Source: an uncultured Lachnospiraceae bacterium
GTDB taxonomy: Bacteria > Bacillota > Clostridia > Lachnospirales > Lachnospiraceae
Direction: 5' to 3'
Length of the DNA: 61,072 bases
NCBI GenBank assembly: GCA_910579275.1
Contig: CAJTTO010000025.1
Coordinates: 1 to 61,072, forward strand
In this document: one piece after another, positions 1-9,617 of the stretch
Numbering within the stretch: position 1 is the first letter of the stretch
Layout of the letters: every line of letters starts with the position of its first letter
Position numbers and translations under genes: made by a program
Notes under the pieces: model-generated
The model's input: the letters and a program-made list of their open reading frames with translations, nothing else
Told to the model about the DNA's origin: nothing
The model's database searches: none

Positions 1-177
1 TGCTCTCGGAAACTCGAACCCCTTGTTTTATAAGGCTTCAGAAATTTCCGAAATCTCATTTTCACCTCTATTTTTTACCTTCATTTTGTAACATTTCCGC
101 TTTTAAATAACTTCCTGCTCTCTAAAAATAATTCTTATTTTTTCAAAAAACAGGTTGACAAATACCCCGAAATGTGC

Positions 178-260
178 GGCCGTTTTCGCTGATAATGCCA
201 GCGAAAACGGCCCTTTGTTTTATAAGTAACTGTACATTTTCACTGATAAAACAAAGGAGG
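178..260 (+). promoter_or_regulatory. Two consecutive stem-loops leading into the transposase remnant
   Basis: Two perfect inverted repeats abut each other. The first has 14-bp arms (178-191 and 199-212) around a 7-base loop. The second has 12-bp arms (212-223 and 246-257) around a 22-base loop. The 3' arm of the second overlaps the ribosome site AAAGGAGG (253-260), which lies 8 bases before the ATG at 269. Hairpins that hide the transposase ribosome site in read-through transcripts are known from several insertion sequences. That role here is inferred from position. Confidence 0.6.
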
Positions 261-268
261 TCACATTT

Positions 269-939
269 ATGTTCAAACCCAGTTCATGGCAGAGCCACGA
301 CGAGTACAGAACCATCGTCACTACGATTGGCCGCAGGCTTTCCCGCAACAACCCCAAATATTCCTTTAACGAATATGATGAGGAACGCCAGAAACTCTTA
401 AACCTCAACCTTGACCCTCTTCTGGAATACATCCCCGCTTTTTATTCCGAAGGGGGACGCCCGGCAGAGCATCAGGCGCAGATCCTTCGGTCCCTGATCC
501 TTTTTGTCCTGCTTTTCAATAGGACCAAAGCCCGCACAAGCCTTACTTTATGGGTCCTGCCGGGCATGAAATGTGCCCATGGGGGAATGACCCCATAAAG
601 GATGCCCACAAATACCGCTGCCCTCTCAGATGCGGACGTATCAGTTCCTGCACGAAGGAAGCGGCATGTTCCCCGGGCTCTTACGGGCGCACTGTTTACG
701 TGAAAAACCATGCAGACCTGCGTTTTCATCCCCGCATCCTCAGGGATTCCGAAGGATACAGGCGGATATACAGCGAGCGTACCGCTTGTGAGCGCATCAA
801 TGACCGCGTCCTAAACGATTACTGTCTGCAGCATTTGAAAATACGGGGAAGGGATCATTTTTCCTTTTGGGGTATGCTCATCGGCATATGCATACATCTT
901 GATGCCAGATATAAGGCCGCCCGTCTGTATGCCGCTTAA
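269..939 (+). pseudogene. Degenerate, internally deleted IS transposase
   Basis: Two overlapping reading frames hold the two ends of one DDE-type transposase. Positions 269-598 encode an N-terminal part (SSWQSHDEYR, then LILFVLLFNRTKARTSLTLWV). The other frame, to 939, encodes a C-terminal part with a Cys-rich stretch (CPLRCGRISSC), then SPGSYGRTVYVK and ERTACERINDRVLNDY, ending in HLDARYKAARL. The middle part that would carry most catalytic acids is absent and the two parts are out of frame, so the element has lost several hundred bases and is inactive. The start ATG at 269 has a strong ribosome site (AAAGGAGG). Family assignment rests on recalled similarity to Clostridia IS transposases of this N- and C-terminal type; the exact IS family is not certain. 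No terminal inverted repeats could be delimited. Confidence 0.75.
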
Positions 940-1161
940 TCTATAAATGACATAAAAATACGAGGTTTCCGTCTGTAAAAAATCTTTTTTGCAGGCTTAA
1001 TTGTCATGTCCTTTTTTCTAACCACTGTCCGAAAACAACTCAAAAATAAGCATTTTTTATTCCTCCCCGTCACTCCTATTTATATAACATAATTCTTTTC
1101 TGCTTTTTCGTGGACTTTCCGAGACTACACCAGTATCCTTCCCATTTATCATAATATCTGT

Positions 1162-2355
1162 CTACATATTCCGTCGCAAAATCAACTCGAAAAACGCTAT
1201 CGCAAACACAACGTATACAACCGCGCAGTTCACTGCCAAAATCTTTTTTCCATACCTGCCCTCTACATATTGACAGCCTTTCCCTATCAGTATTCCCAGC
1301 ACTGCCACGCTACAGACCGTGATAAATACCGCCATCCTGCTCCAATAAATCACATTGATGCCAAAGTACTCAATCACAGTCCCTATTCCACAGATTCCCG
1401 CTATCAGGATGACCATCATACTAATCATCCCCATCCACGCAATACGTTTGTCTTTTTTCCACTCAAAGAACAGCCCAAGCATCATACAGACAAACCCAGC
1501 CGAAAACAAGACGCCCAGGCTATTTAATCCGCTTTCCCCGTGCGCAGATAACAGGATATCATACTCGAGTCTCATGTCGCTGAGCCTGCCGCTTATATGG
1601 TACCGCATCGGCATAATCAGGTCCAGAATTCTCATCCCTTCTTCCTTTGCCAACCCGATATCCGATATGCCCATGGCTGGCGATATGATACCGACAAGTC
1701 CTGTAAAAAAAAATAATAAAACCGGGTACCATGCTATACGCTTTGTGTAATCCCAGTCGTGAAGCTGTAACAGAAAGACGATAAACAACAAAACTGCCAT
1801 CACACTGATCCTGATATCAATAAAGGGCGCAAGACATACCAGCACAATATATTTTTTAGAATACACATCTGCCTTTTGGCAGTATATCAGGTCGTAAAAC
1901 AGGCACAGAAACAGTGGCGCCAGAAAGAAATTGGATGTCATCATCTGTCCCTCACCCCTGTCTATATGAAACGGCAGGAACGCCGCCATGACTGCCAGTC
2001 CCACAGATACCGCCGCAGGAATTTCAAGCTTCTCCAAAAAAAGGTACATGGAAAACGAAATCATGAAAAAAGTAAGGATGTAATAAATATTAATTCCAGC
2101 CCATGCATTCCTACAGACCTTTATCAGGAGCATCATTGCCATATTCTGTATATTCAATTCGCAGGCCGCAAATAGTCCGGAGCCTGTATTGCCATCCAGT
2201 GCAGCCGTCCTGATAAAATTGTCAACCGCCTTATCCTCATTAATGATAACCGGCTGCGTTAAGCTAAATCTGTGGCAGAACAAATATGCCACAACAGCTG
2301 CTGCCGTAATCACAAACACCATCATATACTGCTTTTTATTATTTGACACGTCCAT
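1162..2355 (-). CDS. Polytopic membrane protein, GT-C-like, short paralogue of the upstream gene product
   Basis: A 397-residue protein with about ten hydrophobic segments spread over its whole length and a short cytoplasmic N-terminus. The start at 2355 is supported by AGGAGG seven bases upstream. It resembles the membrane half of the next gene (2364-4388): an early extracytoplasmic loop (INEDKAVDNFI), a loop ending PFHIDRGEGQ, and a late segment with YWSRMAVF matching YSRMCVF there. It stops just after the last membrane span and so lacks the roughly 160-residue C-terminal outside domain of its neighbour. It is the last gene of the glycan locus, 8 bases behind the upstream gene and next to an IS remnant. 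A role as a lipid-linked-sugar-dependent GT-C transferase, or a helper of one, is inferred; no catalytic residue was identified. Confidence 0.6.
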   Translation of the reverse strand: MDVSNNKKQYMMVFVITAAAVVAYLFCHRFSLTQPVIINEDKAVDNFIRTAALDGNTGSGLFAACELNIQNMAMMLLIKVCRNAWAGINIYYILTFFMISFSMYLFLEKLEIPAAVSVGLAVMAAFLPFHIDRGEGQMMTSNFFLAPLFLCLFYDLIYCQKADVYSKKYIVLVCLAPFIDIRISVMAVLLFIVFLLQLHDWDYTKRIAWYPVLLFFFTGLVGIISPAMGISDIGLAKEEGMRILDLIMPMRYHISGRLSDMRLEYDILLSAHGESGLNSLGVLFSAGFVCMMLGLFFEWKKDKRIAWMGMISMMVILIAGICGIGTVIEYFGINVIYWSRMAVFITVCSVAVLGILIGKGCQYVEGRYGKKILAVNCAVVYVVFAIAFFELILRRNM

Positions 2356-2363
2356 ACAGCCTC

Positions 2364-4388
2364 CTAATATTGTGCTACTATCCGTTCCTTTAGATGTTCC
2401 AGCTCACTGCCTCTATACTGCTCGTGCAGCATCCTGTCATAGTCCGACAAATCATAAAAATATCGCCTGTTTTCATTGCATATCAGTGGTTCTCCCAGCA
2501 TCTGTCCAAGATCATTGATAAGCTGCATATATGAATCGTCATGGTACATCATGGTGTCGATATATATGCCGTCATAGCCGGATGCACATGCCAGTGTAAG
2601 CAGTTCTTCCATATCACCGTTGTTTTCAAATATATTGTTGATTGTCTTTTTGATTTTTCCGCCATCATTCCAATAGGTAGTTTCTGATACAACTGCCGGA
2701 ATGCTTAATTCATATGCACGTCCTACTGTCATAAGTTCCCCTCTGTGCGTATCATCCACACGTGTCGGAAGTTCGAGGATCATACTGCCGACCGGCATCT
2801 GTTCTTCTATAACGCCTATATAGCACTGCCATTCATCATACTCGCTTTTTCGCTGCTCATATTCGACAAATCCAAACATACCTTTATAGATAAAATCGGT
2901 TGGAAAAGACATCATCAGTACAAATACCATAATCCCTGCAGCCGCAGCATACAGCACATACCTGACAGCTGCCCCGGAAACCTTTTTGATTGTATCAGCT
3001 ATCCTGTCCATCAGTATCACCGCCGAAATCAGTCCAAAGACAGCAATAAACACACACATCCTGCTATATCCGCGGATTCCGGTAGTGATGAATGCGCCAA
3101 TCATCAGCGACAGACCGCCCTTGACTGCCACAACAAGAATGAAACAGTTCATCAGTCCGCATATTTTTACTACTTCATCCCGCGAACTCTTTTTTCCATA
3201 CTGAAACACCATGATGGCAGAATAAACAAAACCGACTCCTGCCAGCACCCCGATTTGCGCAATATCCGAAGTCTGAATGTTGTCTATGTCCGTTATCGCA
3301 CTGAGCATCGAACGCCCCAGCCCAAATACACTGTTGACTGCGGGAAGTACCATACTTCCCGCCTTAAGCGACCCCAGCTGTACATCGACGAGACTCCTGC
3401 CTTCATATGCCCCTACATAGTCCGTGAACTTCCATAATACCACATATGCAACCGCCGCAATGCCCAAAAAAACAAGCAGTATTCCATATATTTTTTTCAG
3501 CGTAAGAAATCCGCGTATCCGTTTTAGAAGCACGACCAGCGCCCCCAATACTGCCATGGAAATCAGGACGATCAGAATCTGCAGCATATAACCCATATCC
3601 AGCACAATCCCAACGGCGCCAACACTCTTAAGAATCGCGGGCATTGTGTATGATATGATTCCCATCCCGATAGCGATAAAGCTCAAGAAGGAAAATAAAA
3701 TGCTGTCGATATCCTTTCTCACAAACAATACATAGACTGTTGTAAAAGCCAGCAGAACCATCGCAAGAAACGCGTAGTATGCCGAGTTCATCCCTATATA
3801 AAGCATGACAGCCAGAATAAAAACCGCGTTCCTTGCCGTCAGCTCATGCAGCGTGCCATCCTGACGCATCAGTTCTATCAGTATATAGCAGAACAAAGGA
3901 ATGTAAAAACAAGCACCATAAATCATGAGCACCGTGTTGGCTCCCAATATGAAATACGAAAGATTTCCATAGGCCACACCAGCCACCATGGAAAAAACAT
4001 TCCGGACCCCCAGCCGTGTGCACACCCAGAACAAGGCAAGCGACAATAATACGCTGTTTAAGACAGCATGGATGTTAACAGCTTCCTCCACGCTGCCAGT
4101 CAGTCTCCATATCAGTTTCAGCAGAGGCATCGGACAACTCGAATCGCCAAAGCTGGCGGCATATACATCTGCGTAAGGTTCCCCATAGATCACAAAATGA
4201 TGAACTGAACCGCCCCTGACATAATTTTTCAGCTCAAGCAGTACGCCTAACGAATCACTGCGGTATCCCGATATCGGAACTCGCAGGTCTGTTCCCCATA
4301 AGCGATACACTGATATCGAAATAAGAGCCGAGAACAGTGTAGTAAGAAAAGCAAAGACGAGTCTCTTTTTTGATACGCCACAAACCAT
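2364..4388 (-). CDS. Polytopic membrane protein, YfhO/GT-C-like, with C-terminal outside domain
   Basis: About 674 residues. I place the start at the ATG at 4388 rather than the TTG at 4424. The ATG overlaps the TGA of the upstream gene (TGATG) and is preceded by AGGGGGAG about five bases away. Some twelve membrane spans fill residues 1-500, followed by a soluble extracytoplasmic domain (about 510-674) containing SMILELPTRVDDTHRG and GYDGIYIDTMMYHDD. The large first outside loop (GYRSDSLGVLLELKNYV, later PYADVYAASFGDSSCPMP) fits the GT-C pattern of YfhO-like proteins, which move sugars from polyprenyl-phosphate donors onto surface polymers. That activity is inferred from family shape. It is translationally coupled to the DHHW protein and MBOAT upstream, suggesting a shared glycan-decoration step outside the membrane. 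Confidence 0.65.
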   Translation of the reverse strand: MVCGVSKKRLVFAFLTTLFSALISISVYRLWGTDLRVPISGYRSDSLGVLLELKNYVRGGSVHHFVIYGEPYADVYAASFGDSSCPMPLLKLIWRLTGSVEEAVNIHAVLNSVLLSLALFWVCTRLGVRNVFSMVAGVAYGNLSYFILGANTVLMIYGACFYIPLFCYILIELMRQDGTLHELTARNAVFILAVMLYIGMNSAYYAFLAMVLLAFTTVYVLFVRKDIDSILFSFLSFIAIGMGIISYTMPAILKSVGAVGIVLDMGYMLQILIVLISMAVLGALVVLLKRIRGFLTLKKIYGILLVFLGIAAVAYVVLWKFTDYVGAYEGRSLVDVQLGSLKAGSMVLPAVNSVFGLGRSMLSAITDIDNIQTSDIAQIGVLAGVGFVYSAIMVFQYGKKSSRDEVVKICGLMNCFILVVAVKGGLSLMIGAFITTGIRGYSRMCVFIAVFGLISAVILMDRIADTIKKVSGAAVRYVLYAAAAGIMVFVLMMSFPTDFIYKGMFGFVEYEQRKSEYDEWQCYIGVIEEQMPVGSMILELPTRVDDTHRGELMTVGRAYELSIPAVVSETTYWNDGGKIKKTINNIFENNGDMEELLTLACASGYDGIYIDTMMYHDDSYMQLINDLGQMLGEPLICNENRRYFYDLSDYDRMLHEQYRGSELEHLKERIVAQY

Positions 4389-5539
4389 CACATGTCTCCC
4401 CCTTGCCCTTTGGCACCCACACAATTATCATATGTGTCATCCTTCAGGCTGTTATTAATGTAATACAGAACAACTACCGCATCCGGATTATATTCATGAA
4501 TTGTTGAATAATCCGCCTCACCTGTCCTTACTTCGCCATATGACAAGATCAAAAATGGATTTACTGCTTTTCCATACGAATCCGTCACCATCAAAATCCG
4601 CTTATCATTCGACGCACAATAATTAATAAAATTCTCACAGGACTTTCCCAATACATTATCGTAAGTGTAACGTGATGCCTCTTCCCTGTCATCCAAAGCC
4701 TTCTTATTGATCACGATATCCTCAAATGCCCCCTCCTCGGAACCATCCGAAATATCAGTTCCAAACATTGGCAGAATCAGGTCAAAATCATCAATTCCCG
4801 CAAATTGTGCCCCCGTTCGCTGTCCCCTCGAACCAAGGTGCCACTCAGGATAGGTTGCCACGGAATAGTTTGAAAAGTCCAAAACCCTCGAATCCACCTC
4901 ACAGTCCAGTTCCTGCATTAGAATCGAATTGATTTTGGTAAATGCATAGAATCCTGCCCTCGTCGTCCAGTGATGATCCGTTTTATACATCATATCGTAG
5001 TGGTCCACTCCATCCTCCCGCATCGTTTTCCGGATATCTAGCAGTTCAACGCCGCCTGCTTCCAGCATCTCGGCAAACCTGTCCAGATTATCATTCCCAT
5101 AATCCTGAAACCCTGCCGGAAGCTGCGTGTCGTATTTGCATGATGTATATGGCGGAATCACATACAAAAACGTGATTCCCTTTTCATCAAGATATTGCTT
5201 CATCTGAATCACCTTGTCTGCATTCCTTCGCAGTTTTTCATCCTCCTGATAGTCGTAAGTCGTAAGCAGATACCCATTCTCAAGCTTTACTACTCCGTTC
5301 ATCTCCCTTTGTCCGAGAATCCGGTGCACCGCCCCATTCAGATTGACGAATGCAGACTTTTCGAAAAAGGTTGTGGCTATGTCTGTCTCAAGCTTGCTGC
5401 CCAGCGTCACTGTCCATTCATTATTCTCAACAGCGCCAGTATCATAGTAGTTAATCAGCCTTGTAAAAGAAATTATTCCCACTCCCCCTGTCAGAAGCAA
5501 AAATACAATACTGTAAATAATCGATGACACTCTTTTCAT
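4388..5539 (-). CDS. DHHW-family, AlgJ/AlgX-like SGNH protein
   Basis: A 383-residue protein with one N-terminal membrane anchor (about residues 8-28) and an outside SGNH-like domain. The family signature KTDHHWTTRAGFYAF is present; its DHHW supplies the Asp/His pair seen in AlgJ and AlgX. A later DSYGKAVNPF segment probably carries the serine block. In the known alginate and similar systems such proteins work with an MBOAT protein that passes acyl groups across the membrane, and they load or stabilise O-acetylation outside. The MBOAT gene lies directly upstream (5569-6993, 29-base gap), matching that pairing. The last codons overlap the start of the next gene, so translation is probably coupled. 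Substrate sugar unknown. Confidence 0.85.
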   Translation of the reverse strand: MKRVSSIIYSIVFLLLTGGVGIISFTRLINYYDTGAVENNEWTVTLGSKLETDIATTFFEKSAFVNLNGAVHRILGQREMNGVVKLENGYLLTTYDYQEDEKLRRNADKVIQMKQYLDEKGITFLYVIPPYTSCKYDTQLPAGFQDYGNDNLDRFAEMLEAGGVELLDIRKTMREDGVDHYDMMYKTDHHWTTRAGFYAFTKINSILMQELDCEVDSRVLDFSNYSVATYPEWHLGSRGQRTGAQFAGIDDFDLILPMFGTDISDGSEEGAFEDIVINKKALDDREEASRYTYDNVLGKSCENFINYCASNDKRILMVTDSYGKAVNPFLILSYGEVRTGEADYSTIHEYNPDAVVVLYYINNSLKDDTYDNCVGAKGQGGDM

Positions 5540-5568
5540 AATATTACCCCCAGCCCAAGGAACTGTAC

Positions 5569-6993
5569 CTAAAAGTTAAAATAAATAAATGGGTTATGCA
5601 TTCCCAGTATCAGGAATGACACTGCCCAGAGAAACATGATTCCATAGCAGACCGGCAATGCCGCTGTTTTTACTTTCCCAAGCTTTTCACGTCTGTCAAG
5701 CACCGCGCCAAGCCTTCCTGCCATGGGCGTTGAAAATATAATTCCCAGCAGCATATAAACACCGTACTCACGCAGGCAGTATATGACATCCGCATCCACA
5801 GTCCACTGTGAATGGTAATATCCTGCCATGCCAAGGCAATATCTAAGCCCTGCACTGATTCCCACAGAATTGAAAATAACCCATCCAAAGTTAATACAGA
5901 CCAGTGTGACAATCCGCCACAAAAAACTGAATACACAGTTCCGTTTATCTGGTTTTACGATAAATTTCTCGATTACAAGCAGAACAAAATATTCCATGCC
6001 CCATAAAACAAAGCTCCAGCTTGCCCCATGCCATAAACCGGTCAGAAACCAGACAACAAACAAGTTTATGATGTGCCTAAATACACCGACTCGCGAGCCC
6101 CCAAGCGGAATATACACATAATCCCGGAACCACTGCCCTAATGAGATGTGCCATCTTCTCCAAAACTCTGTCGCACTTTTCGAAATATATGGATAATTAA
6201 AATTCTCCTCAAATTCAAATCCAAAGATTTTCCCAAGTCCAATCGCCATATCGGAATATCCGGAAAAATCATAAAAAATCTGTAGGGAATAGCAAATCGA
6301 GCCAATCCACAGGAGTACTGGATTCATATCCGTTATCGTCTCTGCCATTGCCCATACCTTGACTGCAACAACGGACAGATTGTTGGAGAGGATTACTTTT
6401 TTACAAAAACCAAGCAAAAAACGCCTTCCACCCTCCGCAAACTTTTCAAGTGTACATTCCCTCTCTGTAATCTGCTGCTCGATTGTCTTGTACCTGACAA
6501 TCGGTCCTGCGATAAGCTGTGGAAAAAAGGAGATATACAGTGCCAGAAGCAGCGGATTTTTCTGCACTTCAACCTGTCCCCTGTAAACATCAATCACATA
6601 GGACAATGCCTGAAACGTAAAAAAGGAAATTCCTATCGGCAGGGCAATACCTCTAACACGGAAGCCGGTTCCTGCGACCTGGTTGGTAACGGATATTGCA
6701 AAATCAAGATACTTGAACACAAAAAGCAGCCCCAGATTCGCCGCCGTGTCAAGTGTCATCAGCAGCCTTGCCTTAGCACGCGAATCCCTGAATCTGTCGA
6801 TTCCCACTGCAAACCCATAGTTAATGAAAATCGATGCAATCATGACCAGCACAAATTCCGGCTCGCCATACGCATAAAAAGTCAGGCTCGCCGCCAGTAA
6901 AATGTAATTCCTAAACTTATCCTTTGCCAAAAAATACACAAGCATCACTGCCGGCAGGAAAAAGAATGTAAATAGTAAACTGGAAAAAACCAT
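5569..6993 (-). CDS. MBOAT-family O-acyltransferase (AlgI-like)
   Basis: A 474-residue membrane protein with about ten spans, the usual length for the AlgI/DltB/PatA branch of MBOAT. The conserved catalytic block WFLTGLWHGASW with its invariant histidine is present, as are SYVIDVYRGQ, QLIAGPIVRY and WHISLGQWFRDYVYIPLGGS, all typical of AlgI. Such proteins carry acetyl groups from the cytoplasm through the membrane for O-acetylation of exported glycans. The start at 6993 is two bases from the upstream stop and has AAAGGTGA about seven bases before it. The DHHW gene that follows is its likely partner. A second MBOAT/SGNH pair occurs at 36313-38856. Acetyl as the acyl group is family knowledge; the acceptor is unknown. 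Confidence 0.93.
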   Translation of the reverse strand: MVFSSLLFTFFFLPAVMLVYFLAKDKFRNYILLAASLTFYAYGEPEFVLVMIASIFINYGFAVGIDRFRDSRAKARLLMTLDTAANLGLLFVFKYLDFAISVTNQVAGTGFRVRGIALPIGISFFTFQALSYVIDVYRGQVEVQKNPLLLALYISFFPQLIAGPIVRYKTIEQQITERECTLEKFAEGGRRFLLGFCKKVILSNNLSVVAVKVWAMAETITDMNPVLLWIGSICYSLQIFYDFSGYSDMAIGLGKIFGFEFEENFNYPYISKSATEFWRRWHISLGQWFRDYVYIPLGGSRVGVFRHIINLFVVWFLTGLWHGASWSFVLWGMEYFVLLVIEKFIVKPDKRNCVFSFLWRIVTLVCINFGWVIFNSVGISAGLRYCLGMAGYYHSQWTVDADVIYCLREYGVYMLLGIIFSTPMAGRLGAVLDRREKLGKVKTAALPVCYGIMFLWAVSFLILGMHNPFIYFNF

Positions 6994-6994
6994 G

Positions 6995-7843
6995 TTAGTT
7001 CACCTTTCTTCGCAGTATTTTCTGCACCCACATTAAATTTTTAAACCGTTCGCGCTCTATATAGTAAACACCCTTTATATCCTTTTTATCAAGACAGTCT
7101 TTTATCTGAATCCTTCTTCTTCTTGCCAGCTCTGCCTTTACTTTCCTGACAGATGTTTCTCTTGTATGATGATAGACATAAAAATCCGCAACCGGAAGCG
7201 ATTCTATGACCGCAATGTCATATTTCTTCATGAGAATTGATAAAATGCTCTGGTCATGCCTGTTCTCTACAAATCCTTCGTAATTGTCCAGTCCGCATGT
7301 ATTGGGGGCATCCGTAATAATCCTGTAATCCTGCGCATATTGAAGCCATTCGTTCATAATACTACATGTATTTTGTGTCTTTTTAAGGATAAAAAAACCT
7401 GCCCAGCACTGATACTGCTGCGTGTATTCCGCCTTGTCGCACTCCATATATACAAACGCATCGCGCTTGGTCCAGTGTTTTTCAAAATATTTATAGCGTC
7501 TGCTGCCAACCATGTCGATAGCGTTGCTTTCCATATAACGAACCAAGGGCGCTGTATCTGCCCTGTAATACCCACCGGCGCCATCCATATAAATCAAAAA
7601 GTCTCCATCTGCAAGATCAGCCAGTGCTTTATTTACAAAGTATGGCTTCCACAGATAACACCCCTTTCTGCGTTCTCCGCCAGCCTGAAGGATTTTTTCA
7701 TTTTTCTTTTTAAAATCCACATCCATATCTGCTATATTGTAACAAAGCGTCCTGTCAACCTTTCCCTTTTTCAAAGCCGTATCAAGCTGGAATTTTACTG
7801 ACGGCATATAATTGTCATCAGCACATGCCATTGCATATACCAT
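6995..7843 (-). CDS. Putative glycosyltransferase of the YLWKPY type
   Basis: A 282-residue soluble protein, clearly a paralogue of the product of 23802-24629. Shared blocks are GCYLWKPYF, GDFLIYMDGAGGYYR, the Lys-Arg-Asp-Ala-Phe-Val block (TKRDAFVYMECDK), and ENRHDQSILSILMKKY. Proteins with this layout are found in bacterial glycan loci and are generally regarded as GT-A-like transferases. The YMD acidic pair in the second block is a candidate metal site, as in DxD enzymes. The ATG at 7843 shares its A with the TAA of the flippase gene (TAATG), so translation is coupled. Sugar and linkage cannot be told from sequence. Confidence 0.7.
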   Translation of the reverse strand: MVYAMACADDNYMPSVKFQLDTALKKGKVDRTLCYNIADMDVDFKKKNEKILQAGGERRKGCYLWKPYFVNKALADLADGDFLIYMDGAGGYYRADTAPLVRYMESNAIDMVGSRRYKYFEKHWTKRDAFVYMECDKAEYTQQYQCWAGFFILKKTQNTCSIMNEWLQYAQDYRIITDAPNTCGLDNYEGFVENRHDQSILSILMKKYDIAVIESLPVADFYVYHHTRETSVRKVKAELARRRRIQIKDCLDKKDIKGVYYIERERFKNLMWVQKILRRKVN

Positions 7844-9600
7844 TACTTCTCTCCTCCAAGCACTTCTGCCTTATTCCTCTCTGCAAAACCACCGTTCCTG
7901 ACTTCATATATTTTGTCACATTTCCGAATTGTACTCAATCTATGTGCTATCACTATCATTGTCCTTGTCCCATGCAGCCCGTCTATCGCCTCCATCACTT
8001 CCTTTTCAGTATCGTTGTCGAGCGCGGAGGTCGCCTCGTCGAGTATCAGCACATTCGGGTTGCGGTAGAGTGCCCTCGCAATACCGATTCGCTGCCGCTG
8101 TCCGCCGGAAAGCTTCACACCCCTGTCACCAATCATGGTGTCAAGCCCATCCGGCAGCGCATGCACAAACTGGTCAAGCTGCGCTTCCCGCAGCGCTTTT
8201 TCTACGGCTGCGTTGTCAATTTCCGACTCCGGGATTCCAAACGCAACATTGGCGCGGATGTTGTCATCCATCAGATAAATTGCCTGCGGAATGTAACCGA
8301 TGTTTTCATGCCATGATGCCATACATTTTTTCATGTCTATGCCGTCAATTGTGACAGAACCCTCCTGTGGTTCCAAGATTCCAAGTATCAGGTCGGCGGC
8401 TGTTGTCTTACCCGCGCCTGAGGCGCCAATCAGGGCAACCGACGTATTTTTCCTTATATCGAGGTTCGCATTCTTTAATATCCACTTATCGGACTCCGGA
8501 TAGCGGAATGAAACATTCTTTAATCCGATTGCTGTCGTCAAAGAGACTTTTTCCGTGTCCGTCTGCTCCACCTTCCTCTGTGCCTTGAGCTGCTCTATCT
8601 CCATCAAGTCCCTGTAGACAGAGTCAATCGCCGGTTTGTTGAACATCATTCCGCTGATAAAACCCGTTATTTTGTTAAACGAGGGAAGCATACGAAATGC
8701 AGCAACCGCAAATACGGACAGGGTTGTGACAAACGAGGCAATGTCGCTCTTTACCACAGCAATTTTAATAATCATTGCAAGCATCAGGCTGCATATGCAC
8801 ACAGTTTCCATAACAGGCTTGGGCAGATATGTGAGGATGGACTGCTGCCGCTGTACCCTTGCGCAGTCCTTATAGTTTTTGTCATAGTTCGTAATAAAAA
8901 ACGACTCCTTGTTTGCCACCTTTATCTCTTTTATGCCTGAAAATGCCTGAAAAAGCCACTTCGTCACCTGTACATTTGCCTGTCTGCTCTCCTCTCCGAT
9001 TTTCACAAGTACTTTTCTGAAAAAAACGGTAAAAATACCCATAAACAGGAACAGCAGCACTGCAATTGCAACCGTGGACACCCAGTCCTGAACAAGCAAA
9101 AATATGACAAGCACCGCGCTGACACTGAACTCTGCGAGAAACTGCAGGGCATTGAGCGCCACCGTAAAAAAACCATTGACATCGCTTGTGATATTGCGCT
9201 GAAACTCCGCCACGTTTTTTGAGACATGGAACAGGTAATCCTGCTGCATATAGCTTTTCATCATCCTGACGGACAGGCGCTGCTGGTTGTTAAAGACAAA
9301 GCGGTATTGCAGGCTGTACATCGCCATCACATAGACATTTTTCAGTATATAAATGATAATCAGAACCACTGCCAGAAATAAAATCATCTGGTTTGCCTCT
9401 GTAATTCCCGTATACCTGCTTATCAGCACGAAATACCACTTTTCACCAATCGTCTCTGGCTGCATGGCTACATTGATTAGCGGCATGACCGCGGACACAC
9501 CCAGAAGCTCCACGAATGCACCAATAAATATGATGACAAGCAGAATGCCCAGATTGATTTTCTGCTTTCTGTCCAATACGTAGCTAATCTTTTTTAACAT
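7843..9600 (-). CDS. PglK-type ABC flippase for lipid-linked oligosaccharides
   Basis: A 585-residue half-transporter with six spans in residues 1-320 fused to an ATPase domain. Visible motifs are Walker A GASGAGKT (392-399), the Q-loop GYIPQAIYL, signature LSGGQ (497-501), Walker B VLILDEATSAL and the switch histidine in IVIAHRLSTIRK. Location in a glycan locus and the N-terminus (YVLDRKQKI, shared with the flippase at 34558-36300) point to the PglK group, which flips polyprenyl-diphosphate glycans outward, not a drug exporter. No Wzx gene was seen in the window, so this and its paralogue are the apparent export route. Acceptor specificity is not readable. Confidence 0.88.
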   Translation of the reverse strand: MLKKISYVLDRKQKINLGILLVIIFIGAFVELLGVSAVMPLINVAMQPETIGEKWYFVLISRYTGITEANQMILFLAVVLIIIYILKNVYVMAMYSLQYRFVFNNQQRLSVRMMKSYMQQDYLFHVSKNVAEFQRNITSDVNGFFTVALNALQFLAEFSVSAVLVIFLLVQDWVSTVAIAVLLFLFMGIFTVFFRKVLVKIGEESRQANVQVTKWLFQAFSGIKEIKVANKESFFITNYDKNYKDCARVQRQQSILTYLPKPVMETVCICSLMLAMIIKIAVVKSDIASFVTTLSVFAVAAFRMLPSFNKITGFISGMMFNKPAIDSVYRDLMEIEQLKAQRKVEQTDTEKVSLTTAIGLKNVSFRYPESDKWILKNANLDIRKNTSVALIGASGAGKTTAADLILGILEPQEGSVTIDGIDMKKCMASWHENIGYIPQAIYLMDDNIRANVAFGIPESEIDNAAVEKALREAQLDQFVHALPDGLDTMIGDRGVKLSGGQRQRIGIARALYRNPNVLILDEATSALDNDTEKEVMEAIDGLHGTRTMIVIAHRLSTIRKCDKIYEVRNGGFAERNKAEVLGGEK

Positions 9601-9617
9601 TCCTTACTCTCCCTGCA

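Noticed and set aside
1..29. On the minus strand GGGGTTCGAGTTTCCGAGAG resembles a tRNA T-arm or an attachment site core
   Set aside because: Only four of five T-stem pairs form, the acceptor would run off the window, and no anticodon arm can be built from the adjoining sequence.
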